A stretch of DNA of 64,000 nucleotides from Rothia kristinae NBRC 15354. Its GTDB lineage: Bacteria > Actinomycetota > Actinomycetes > Actinomycetales > Micrococcaceae. The translations under genes were made by a program, and so were the position numbers. The notes under the pieces were generated by a model, which did not search any database, had not been told where the DNA came from, and saw only the letters and a list, made by a program, of their open reading frames with translations. Each line of letters opens with the position of its first letter. The first letter of the stretch is position 1. Location of the stretch: NCBI RefSeq assembly GCF_001570865.1, contig NZ_BCSM01000014.1, positions 1-64,000 on the forward strand. The letters are read 5' to 3'. Shown one piece after another: positions 55,994 through 64,000 of the stretch.

Positions 55994-56284
55994 ATGGCCC
56001 GTTTCGTCGTCGATTCCGAGATCATCGCCACCAAGACCGCCGAAGCCCGCGGCTTCATGGAGCGCATCACCTCCGAGGTCAACGGCATGACCGCCTCGCT
56101 GCAGGATCTGCAGAGCTCCTGGACCGGCTCCGCGTCGGTGAACTTCCAGGAGGTGCTCACCCACTGGCGGGCCACCCAGGCGCAGGTGGAGCAGTCCATC
56201 GGCGAGATCAACACGGCCCTGTCCCACGCCGGGGTCAACTACGCCGACACGGAGGCCGCCAACGCCGCGATGTTCATCGGCTGA
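55994..56284 (+). CDS. WXG100 family protein (EsxA/ESAT-6-like)
   Basis: The 96-residue helical hairpin protein has the central W-x-G motif in SSWTGSASVNF and flanking helices of about 40 residues, as in ESAT-6-like substrates of type VII secretion. AAGGAG lies 7 nt before the ATG at 55994. No EccC ATPase, partner Esx or toxin gene is nearby, so it is an orphan. It could be a substrate or chaperone for a secretion system encoded elsewhere (inference). The 56285-56410 gap shows nothing of note. Confidence 0.9.
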   Translation: MARFVVDSEIIATKTAEARGFMERITSEVNGMTASLQDLQSSWTGSASVNFQEVLTHWRATQAQVEQSIGEINTALSHAGVNYADTEAANAAMFIG

Positions 56285-56410
56285 CCCGGACGGGCGCTGC
56301 CCTCGGGCGCGCCGGGCACGGATGCTCCGGCTCGGGGCAGGCTCATCCGAGTTCGGGGTCCCGGGCTCCCGCTGCCTCGCGCGGGCACCGGCCCCGCCTG
56401 CCGGGTCGGG

Positions 56411-57505
56411 TCAGTCCTCGGGGGTGTCCTGGCGCAGCAGCAGCCGCCACCCGGGGCCCTCCTGCTCTGCCCCGGCCCGGGTCCACAGGCTGGAGCGCAG
56501 CAGGGGGCCCCGGCGCCCGGCGGCCCGACTGATCAGCAGCACGGAGTCCGGGTCCGGGCGCAGGGCGCGCAGCGGCTCCGGGTCGGTGTCCTGGGCGAAG
56601 GCCTGCTGCGGGTAGCGCAGCGCGGTCTCGCGATCCGCGACCCGTCCCCGCCGGGTCACCCAGGTCAGGTCGGGATGCAGGTGCCGCCCCAGGGCCCGCG
56701 GATCCTCGTGCAGCTGCGGCCGGCCCAGGGCCGCCTCGAGGCGCCGGACGACGTCGAGGTCGGCGGCGGGGGCAGTCCCGTCGGCGTCGGAGGCAGACCC
56801 GTCTGCCACGGTCCTGCCAGCGACGGCGGTGTCGACCGAGCCATCGACGACGGCGGTGCCGGCCGAGGCGTCGGCGCGGGTTTCCTGCGACCGGGTGAGT
56901 CCGCTCCCCGGCGTCGCGGAGGCATCCCGCGCCGAGGCTGCCGCCTGCGAGGCGGGCGCGCCCGCCCGGGCGCGGTCTCCGGAGGGGAAGCCGGGACCGC
57001 GCTCGGGTTCGCGCCCGCGCTGATAGGCGGTGGCCGCGGCCCGGGCGCGGGCATCGGCGGCTTCGTTCAGCGCGTGCCCGGCGTGGCCCTTGACCCACTC
57101 GAACTCGCAGCGCCGACCCTGCATCGCGGCGTCGAGCGCCTCGAGCAGGTCCCGGTTCAGCACCGGCTTGCGGTCCTTCTTCCGCCACCCGTTGCGCTTC
57201 CAGCCGGGCATCCACCGGGTGATGCAGTTGATCGCGTACTGGCTGTCGCACAGGATCCGCAGCGGGCGCCCCGGCTGATCCGCGGTGGCCTCCAGCAGGG
57301 CCAGCACGGCCTTGAGCTCGCCCATGTTGTTGGTCCCGTGCGGCCAGCCCCCGGCCTCCCAGGTGTCCTCATCCACGTACCAGGCCCACCCGGCCGGGCC
57401 GGGGTTGCCCAGGGCGGAGCCGTCCGCGGCGGCCACCAGCGGCCGCCCCTCCCCGGCGGTCTCGGCAGCGGATGCGGAACGGGTGGGGGAAGCCTCGGGG
57501 GTCAT
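56411..57505 (-). CDS. rnhA: Ribonuclease HI fused to a SnoaL/DUF4440-like domain
   Basis: Residues about 20-165 are an RNase HI domain with all four catalytic acids: Asp28 (AADGSALGNPGPAG), Glu63 (NNMGELKAV), Asp87 (CDSQYA) and Asp151, plus His141. It removes RNA from RNA-DNA hybrids. A low-complexity linker of about 90 residues (Ala/Gly/Ser/Asp) follows. Residues about 262-364 look like a SnoaL/NTF2-like DUF4440 domain (DLDVVRRLEAALGRPQLHEDPRALGRHLHPDLTWVT). This fusion is unusual. The gene lies immediately upstream of the dhbC stop region on the same strand. Confidence 0.87.
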   Translation of the reverse strand: MTPEASPTRSASAAETAGEGRPLVAAADGSALGNPGPAGWAWYVDEDTWEAGGWPHGTNNMGELKAVLALLEATADQPGRPLRILCDSQYAINCITRWMPGWKRNGWRKKDRKPVLNRDLLEALDAAMQGRRCEFEWVKGHAGHALNEAADARARAAATAYQRGREPERGPGFPSGDRARAGAPASQAAASARDASATPGSGLTRSQETRADASAGTAVVDGSVDTAVAGRTVADGSASDADGTAPAADLDVVRRLEAALGRPQLHEDPRALGRHLHPDLTWVTRRGRVADRETALRYPQQAFAQDTDPEPLRALRPDPDSVLLISRAAGRRGPLLRSSLWTRAGAEQEGPGWRLLLRQDTPED

Positions 57506-57526
57506 GGGTCCGGATTCTACCGACTC

Positions 57527-58666
57527 CTACCGCACCGGGCGGGCCCGGGCATCCAGCCCCAGGGCGGCCAGGAACGTGGAGAGCTTGGTCCCGGTCTCCG
57601 CGTGCTCGCCGTCGGGGGTGGAGCCCTCCACGATGCCGGCCCCGGCGAACAGCACGGCCCGGCGCGCGCCCACCCGGGCGCTGCGCAGGTTCAGGGCCCA
57701 CTCGCCGTCGCCGTCCGGGCCGCACCAGCCCACCAGCCCGCCGAAGAAGCCGCGGCGGTGCGGCTCCAGCTCCTCGATCATCCGCAGGGCGATGTCCCGC
57801 GGGCTGCCGCAGATCGCCGGGGTCGGGTGGATGGCCCGGGCCGCATCCAGCGCGGTGACGCCGGGCTTCAGCCGCCCCGTGATCCGGGTGCCCAGGTGCC
57901 ACAGCTGCGGGGTGGCCAACAGGGAGGGGGCGGCCGGCACGTCCAGCTCCTCGCACAGCGGATCCAGGCGGCGGGCGATGTCCTGGATCACGGTCGCGTG
58001 TTCGCCCCGATCCTTGGGCGAGCGCATCAGCTGCTCCCCGATCTGCACGTCCTCCGTGGCGTCGCGGGCCCCGGCGCGGCTGGCAGAGCCGGCCAGCGGG
58101 TGCGTGGTGCACACCCCGTCCCGCACGGACATGACCAGCTCGGGGCTGGCGCCCAGGTGCCACGGGGTCTCGGCCTCCTGGCCCTCCCCCGCCCGGGGGT
58201 CGCGACAGGCGAAGACGTAAGCCCGGGGGTGCTGGGCGAGCAGGTTGCGATGCACGGCGGCCGGATCCAGTGGGGCCGCGGCGTCGTAGTCCAGCCGCAG
58301 CAGCCGGGACAGGACGATCTTCTCCAGCTGCCCGTCGTGCAGGCGGGCGACGGCGGCGGCCACCACCTCCCGGAAGGCGGGGCTGTCCAGCCCGTGCACC
58401 GCGCGGGGAGCGGGCAGGGCGGCGGCCTGTGCCGTCGGCTCTGGGTCCCCCGGACGGGAGTCCTGCGCGGGGGTGCGCTCCCAGCGGCGCGGCACCAGCA
58501 GCAGGGGCTCTTGTACGGGATGGAAGGGCAGCAGCCCCGCCACGGCGGTGCCGTGCTCGGCGGCCGCGGCCAGCGCCTGCGCCTCGGGCAACCCGGTCAG
58601 CGGGTCCTCCCCGCGCACCCGCCCCCAGGGGGTGCTCATGCAGAAGGCGGGCAGGGTGGGGCTCAT
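57527..58666 (-). CDS. dhbC: Isochorismate synthase (DhbC/EntC type)
   Basis: This chorismate-binding enzyme converts chorismate to isochorismate for 2,3-dihydroxybenzoate. The family motifs EKIVLSRLLRLD, THPLAGSASR, IHPTPAICGSPRDIALRMIEELEPHRRGFFGGLVGW and AGAGIVEGSTPDGE are present over 379 residues. The ATG at 58666 has a perfect GGAGG upstream; another in-frame ATG at 58717 overlaps the dhbA stop (TGATG). Third gene of dhbB-dhbA-dhbC. MenF-type use in menaquinone synthesis is excluded mainly by context. Confidence 0.93.
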   Translation of the reverse strand: MSPTLPAFCMSTPWGRVRGEDPLTGLPEAQALAAAAEHGTAVAGLLPFHPVQEPLLLVPRRWERTPAQDSRPGDPEPTAQAAALPAPRAVHGLDSPAFREVVAAAVARLHDGQLEKIVLSRLLRLDYDAAAPLDPAAVHRNLLAQHPRAYVFACRDPRAGEGQEAETPWHLGASPELVMSVRDGVCTTHPLAGSASRAGARDATEDVQIGEQLMRSPKDRGEHATVIQDIARRLDPLCEELDVPAAPSLLATPQLWHLGTRITGRLKPGVTALDAARAIHPTPAICGSPRDIALRMIEELEPHRRGFFGGLVGWCGPDGDGEWALNLRSARVGARRAVLFAGAGIVEGSTPDGEHAETGTKLSTFLAALGLDARARPVR

Positions 58667-58716
58667 GGGATCCTCCGATCCGGTGGTGGAGAAGTGTGCG
58701 GGCTCGAGGCCGGGCA

Positions 58717-59478
58717 TCAGAAGGTCGCCCCGCCGTCGACCACCACGTCCTGCAGGCTCACGTGCCGGGCCCGCTCGGAGACGAGGAAGCGGGCCACCTC
58801 GGCGATATCCGCGGGCTCGGCGATGCGGCCCAGGGGGATGCCGAGGCGGAAGTCCTCGGGACTGCCGGCCACGGGCACGGCGCTGCGGTCCTCGCCGTCC
58901 CAGCCGGAGGTGACCATGGGGGTGCGGGTGGTGCCGGGGCTGACCGCGTTGCAGCGGATGCCGTGGCGGGCCAGCTGCAGGCCGAAGCTGCGGGTCACCG
59001 ACGTCGCGGCGGCCTTGGAGGCCCCGTAGGCCCCGAACTCGGTGCGCGGCACGCGCCCGGCGTTGGAGCTGATGGTCACGATCCCGCGTCGGTTGCCCGG
59101 GTCCTGCGCACGCTGCCGGATCATCAGGCCCGCGCTCTCACGCAGCACGAGGAACACCGCCCGGGCGTTGACGGCCAGGATCTCGTCCCACTCCCGCACG
59201 GAGGTCTCCAGCAGCGGGGCGGCGTGCACGATGCCGGCGGCGTGGACCGCCCCGGTCAGCTGCTGCCCGGACTCCTCGATCCCGCGCAGCAGGTCAACGA
59301 CGTCGCGCTCGGCGGAGACGTCCAGGACGGCCGGGGTGATGCGCTCGGGGTCGGACCAGCCCTGCGGATCCGGCATGACCCGGTCCGCGGCCCACACGTG
59401 GTGCCCGTCCTCGGCCAGCAGCCTGACCACCTGGCTGCCGATCCCGCCGGCGGCTCCGGTGACGAGGACCGCGCTCAT
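58717..59478 (-). CDS. dhbA: 2,3-dihydro-2,3-dihydroxybenzoate dehydrogenase
   Basis: This short-chain dehydrogenase of 253 residues (EntA/DhbA) oxidises dihydrodihydroxybenzoate to 2,3-dihydroxybenzoate using NAD+. The nucleotide motif is VTGAAGGIGSQV, and the catalytic Ser-x-Tyr-Lys is in SSNAGRVPRTEFGAYGASKAA. Its start overlaps the dhbB stop by 4 nt (ATGA), consistent with a tight operon. Confidence 0.92.
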   Translation of the reverse strand: MSAVLVTGAAGGIGSQVVRLLAEDGHHVWAADRVMPDPQGWSDPERITPAVLDVSAERDVVDLLRGIEESGQQLTGAVHAAGIVHAAPLLETSVREWDEILAVNARAVFLVLRESAGLMIRQRAQDPGNRRGIVTISSNAGRVPRTEFGAYGASKAAATSVTRSFGLQLARHGIRCNAVSPGTTRTPMVTSGWDGEDRSAVPVAGSPEDFRLGIPLGRIAEPADIAEVARFLVSERARHVSLQDVVVDGGATF

Positions 59479-60200
59479 CGGCTGACCCCCTGGCCCTGCT
59501 CATCTTGGGCATCCTGCCAGGAGGCCAGGATCTCGGCCGTGTCCTGCACGCGGGCGCAGCGGCCGGCGGCGTAGTCCAGGGCCCGCACGTGGTCCTCGCG
59601 GGTGAAGTCCGCGAGCGCGTCGGCGACGAGGAAGGCCTGGACGTCCAGCATGAAGGCGTCCAGGGCGGTGGCCAGGCACCCGATGTGCGCGTACACCCCG
59701 GTGATCGCCAGCTGGTCCCGGCCCCGGGCCAGCAGCTGCTCGCGCAGGGTCGAGCGCATGAACGCGGAGTAGCGCCACTTGGGCAGGACGATGTCCCCCT
59801 CGGCGGGGGCGAGCTCGTCGATGATCCGCGCCTGGGCGTCGGTGCTCAGCCCGGTCCCCCAGAAGTCGGTGAGCAGGGCCCGGTCGGCCAGGTCCTGCCG
59901 CGGCGGCTGAGCGGTGTAGACGATGGGGATCCCCGCCTTGCGGGCGGTCTCCAGCAGAGCGGCGATGCGGCCCACCGCCACGTCGATCTGCGCCGCGCCG
60001 ACCGGGGCCGCCTCGCCCTGCGCCGAGCCCTCGCCGGCCTCGCCCTCCGCGCCGTCCTCCCCGCTCTGGAAGGCGTCGATGAAGTAGCTCTGCATGTCGT
60101 GGACCAGCAGGGCGCTGCGGGTGGGGTCCGCGGTCCAGTCGACGGCGGCGGCGGGCCGATCCTGCGGCAGGGTGTAGGCGGGGATGGTGGGTAGGGGCAT
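59475..60200 (-). CDS. dhbB: Isochorismatase (DhbB/EntB type, without aryl carrier domain)
   Basis: This hydrolase converts isochorismate to dihydrodihydroxybenzoate and pyruvate. The isochorismatase fold is clear: [14 protein letters not shown] with the nucleophile-activating Asp, a conserved Lys in LPKWRYSAF and [19 protein letters not shown]. An acidic Glu/Gly/Ala insertion lies after residue 50. The 241-residue protein ends with the isochorismatase domain, so the C-terminal aryl carrier domain of bifunctional EntB is absent. The ATG at 60200 has GAAGGAGC upstream. First gene of the operon, behind an IdeR-like box. Confidence 0.92.
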   Translation of the reverse strand: MPLPTIPAYTLPQDRPAAAVDWTADPTRSALLVHDMQSYFIDAFQSGEDGAEGEAGEGSAQGEAAPVGAAQIDVAVGRIAALLETARKAGIPIVYTAQPPRQDLADRALLTDFWGTGLSTDAQARIIDELAPAEGDIVLPKWRYSAFMRSTLREQLLARGRDQLAITGVYAHIGCLATALDAFMLDVQAFLVADALADFTREDHVRALDYAAGRCARVQDTAEILASWQDAQDEQGQGVSR

Positions 60201-60241
60201 GGGGCTCCTTCGTGTCTCGGGGCCCCGACGCGGAGCCCTCC

Positions 60242-60272
60242 CCAACGTAGTCACACCTAACTTCCTGGTCAA
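60242..60272 (-). promoter_or_regulatory. dhbBAC promoter with IdeR box
   Basis: On the minus strand TTGACC (60267-60272), a 17-bp spacer and TACGTT (60244-60249) form the promoter. The spacer and -10 contain TTAGGTGTGACTACGTTGG (60242-60260), which keeps the TTAGGT and CTA blocks of the IdeR/DtxR consensus. Repressor binding there would block RNA polymerase. Confidence 0.72.
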
Positions 60273-60279
60273 TGCCGGA

Positions 60280-61425
60280 TCACCTGCGGCTGAGCAGGAC
60301 CATGGTCTCGGCGTGATCGGTCTGCGGGAACATGTCGAACAGCCGCGCCCGCCGCGCGCTCAGGGACGGCATCGCCGACAGGTCCCGGACCAGGCTCGGG
60401 GCGTGGCAGCTGGAGTAGATCACGGTGGGGATGCCGGACCCCTCGATCCAGGCGGCCAGCTCCGGCCCCAGGCCTCGGCGCGGCGGGTTGACCACCAGCG
60501 CCTCCGGGGCCCGGCGTCCGGCACCCGCCGCGATGCCGGTGGCGATGCCCGTCGCGTCCCCCGCGGTGAAGCGCACCCGTTCCAGCCCGAGGTCCGCGGC
60601 CGTGGTCCGCGCCGCGGCGACCGCCTGCTCGCTGATCTCCAGGCCCAGCACCCGCGCCCCGGGAACCCGGCGCGCGGCGTGCAGGGCGAAGCCGCCGACG
60701 CCGCAGTACAGGTCCCAGAGGCCGCCCGCCCCGGAGTCGGCGAACCAGTCCGCGCCCTGGCGGTACAGCGCCGCGGCGATGTGCGAGTTGGTCTGGAAGA
60801 AGCCCTGGGGCCGCAGGGCCAGGGGGATGCCGTTCAGGCGCATCGGCAGGGTGGCCTGCTCGGTCAGGGTGATCTCCTCGGGGCCCTCCAGGATGGCCTG
60901 GTGCTCCCGCTGGATGTTCACGGAGACCACGCGAGCGGCGGGCAGCAGCTCCAGGATGCGGGGCAGGCCCCGCTTGAGGGGCACGAGGTGCTTCTTGGAG
61001 CGCAGGACGAAGCGCAGCAGCAGCTCACCGTCCGGGGAGATGGTCAGCAGCAGGTGCTTCAGCTCCCCGCGGCGGGCCGGGACGTCGTAGGGGGTCAGCC
61101 CGAACTCGCCGATGATCCGGCGCAGGGCGGGCATCGCGGCCAGCAGCTGCGGCGGGTACAGGCCGCAGCCGGTGAGATCGATGCCGTGTCCCTCCCGGTC
61201 CAGGATGCCCAGCAGCGGGCGCTCGACGGTGCCGCTGACGACCATCTTGGCCTTGTTGCGGAACCCGGATTCCGGGCTGGGCACCGGCTCCAGCCACGCC
61301 TCGGGCCGGTGCGGGGCCAGCAGCTGCCGCAGCCGCTCCTGCTTGTCGGCCAGCTGCGCCGGATACGGCTCGTTCATGCGGGTGCAGGAGCGGCAGAGTC
61401 CGGCGTCGTAGTAGTCGCAGTGCAT
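60280..61425 (-). CDS. rlmC: 23S rRNA (uracil-5)-methyltransferase, RlmC/RumB-like
   Basis: This SAM-dependent, iron-sulfur RNA methyltransferase of 381 residues has the N-terminal cluster cysteines in CDYYDAGLCRSCT (Cys3, Cys11, Cys14), as in E. coli RlmC. LWDLYCGVGGFALHAA is the SAM site and YSSCHAPSLVRDL holds the catalytic Cys. A -10 element TAGACT (61436-61441) sits 10 nt before the ATG at 61425, giving a near-leaderless message and favouring this start over the GTG at 61449. The exact target uridine is inferred from family similarity. Confidence 0.9.
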   Translation of the reverse strand: MHCDYYDAGLCRSCTRMNEPYPAQLADKQERLRQLLAPHRPEAWLEPVPSPESGFRNKAKMVVSGTVERPLLGILDREGHGIDLTGCGLYPPQLLAAMPALRRIIGEFGLTPYDVPARRGELKHLLLTISPDGELLLRFVLRSKKHLVPLKRGLPRILELLPAARVVSVNIQREHQAILEGPEEITLTEQATLPMRLNGIPLALRPQGFFQTNSHIAAALYRQGADWFADSGAGGLWDLYCGVGGFALHAARRVPGARVLGLEISEQAVAAARTTAADLGLERVRFTAGDATGIATGIAAGAGRRAPEALVVNPPRRGLGPELAAWIEGSGIPTVIYSSCHAPSLVRDLSAMPSLSARRARLFDMFPQTDHAETMVLLSRR

Positions 61426-61468
61426 GGCGTGGTCGAGTCTACTGTCCACGTCAGGAACGCGGACGCGA

Positions 61469-61519
61469 CCGGGCCCCGCCCGACCCCTCCCGCGTGGGGA
61501 GGGGACGAGCGGGGCCCGG
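61469..61519 (-). terminator. Terminator after groEL
   Basis: Long nested hairpin: outer 11-bp arms (61469-61479 and 61509-61519) and an inner CCCTCCC/GGGAGGG stem, 24 nt past the groEL stop. Confidence 0.8.
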
Positions 61520-61543
61520 AAGCGACGCGCGGTGCGCGGGTGG

Positions 61544-63517
<1,974 letters not shown>

Positions 63518-64000
63518 TCAGCCGTGGGTCAGCACGACGGTGACCTGTGCGCTCCACTCCTCGGAGGCCCGCACCGCGGTGACCCCCAGATCCTGGGCGA
63601 CCCGACGGGCCTGCGCCTCGGCCCCGCTGCGGTAGTAGACGGTGCCCTCCTGCACGGCGGGTCCGCTCCAGTTGCCGACCTCGCTGACGGTCCAGCCCTG
63701 CGCGGTCAGGGTCTGGGCCGCGACACCGGCGGCCCCGGCGTCCTGGCCGCTGTTGTACACCCCGACCGTGATCTCGGGATCCGCGGAGGGATCCGCGCTG
63801 GCCTGCGCCGAGGCGCCGGCCTGCTCGGTCGCGGAGGACCCGGAGGAGGCGGTGGCGCTGGCCGAGGCCACCGGTTCGCTCTGGGTTGATTCGCTCTGGG
63901 CCTCGGGCGCCGCGGAGCGCGGCTGGTAGATGAACATCAGGGCCCCGAGCACCAGTGCCAGTGCTCCGGCGAGGATCACCGCGCCGGTGGTGCGCCGGGA
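63518..64000 (-). CDS. LytR C-terminal domain protein (partial, runs off the window)
   Basis: The reading frame remains open to the window edge, so the N-terminus is missing; a GTG at 63979 is only an internal possibility. Visible are one hydrophobic segment (AVILAGALALVLGALMFI), a Ser/Ala/Glu-rich linker of about 45 residues and a LytR_C domain (ITVGVYNSGQDAGAAGVAAQTL, GWTVSEVGNWSG, VYYRSGAEAQARRVAQDLGV). The domain is extracytoplasmic and found in envelope-related proteins; its ligand is unknown. Confidence 0.85.
   Translation of the reverse strand, partial: SRRTTGAVILAGALALVLGALMFIYQPRSAAPEAQSESTQSEPVASASATASSGSSATEQAGASAQASADPSADPEITVGVYNSGQDAGAAGVAAQTLTAQGWTVSEVGNWSGPAVQEGTVYYRSGAEAQARRVAQDLGVTAVRASEEWSAQVTVVLTHG

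Noticed and set aside
55921..56532. 203-codon leaderless frame starting at the predicted transcript start before the WXG100 gene
   Set aside because: It is out of frame with the clearly conserved WXG100 gene, which has its own ribosome binding site; the product is basic and low-complexity.

Overview
This window reads as chromosome of a very GC-rich Actinobacterium, most probably order Micrococcales and family Micrococcaceae (Kocuria/Micrococcus-like). That placement is inference from codon use, the IdeR-type regulator, the DUF3027 and DUF6350 genes, the purN/purH/DUF6350 neighbourhood, GroEL with a GGM tail, and many leaderless promoters. No 16S or ribosomal protein gene is present to confirm it. 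Most of the window is ordinary core chromosome. I see no prophage, insertion sequence or CRISPR array.

Layout. 0.07-3.1 kb: a four-gene minus-strand operon (membrane protein, xthA, trpS, 2'-5' RNA ligase-like). 3.25-3.36 kb: a palindromic repeat. 3.5-5.8 kb: glyA-folD. 6.0-9.3 kb: a beta-phosphoglucomutase/GH65 phosphorylase fusion. 9.4-12.6 kb: purN, purH and a BASS transporter. 12.7-17.1 kb: membrane proteins, a GT4 glycosyltransferase and a VapBC-like pair. 17.3-21.3 kb: a SWIM-SNF2 helicase. 21.3-22.7 kb: an AbiEi/DUF559-like nuclease gene lying between two direct copies of a palindromic repeat. 22.7-28.5 kb: a choline uptake and glycine betaine synthesis operon (BCCT, betB, betA) behind a perfect palindromic operator. 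28.5-33.7 kb: two MFS transporters, an aldo/keto reductase and an HNH-repeat-like protein. 33.7-35.2 kb: a manganese riboswitch and a ferritin-like/VIT1 transporter. 35.2-36.2 kb: a decayed Tat-exported protein gene. 36.4-41.5 kb: sucCD and pcrA. 42.4-45.4 kb: a DHA2 exporter, tRNA-Arg(CCT), a DUF4031-HD protein and a small membrane protein. 45.6-47.6 kb: two NlpC/P60 proteins, one behind a c-di-AMP riboswitch. 47.9-50.6 kb: ideR-tdk and serC. 50.6-56.3 kb: an MFS protein, csp-DUF3027, a two-component system and a WXG100 protein. 56.4-61.4 kb: an RNase HI fusion, the dhbBAC catechol genes behind an IdeR-box promoter, and an RlmC-type methyltransferase. 61.5-64 kb: CIRCE-controlled groEL and a LytR_C protein cut by the window edge.

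How the genes work together. Metal homeostasis is the recurring theme: an IdeR protein with every metal ligand, an IdeR-like box in front of the dihydroxybenzoate operon, and a Mn2+ riboswitch in front of a VIT1/CCC1 transporter. Osmoprotection (choline to betaine), one-carbon and purine metabolism (glyA, folD, purN, purH) and cell-wall remodelling under c-di-AMP control are the other coherent units.

The least explained part is the set of dispersed palindromic repeats. One family is built from 19-bp units. Two of its copies bracket the solitary nuclease gene, whose stop codon is supplied by a repeat unit, and a third copy stands alone 18 kb away.
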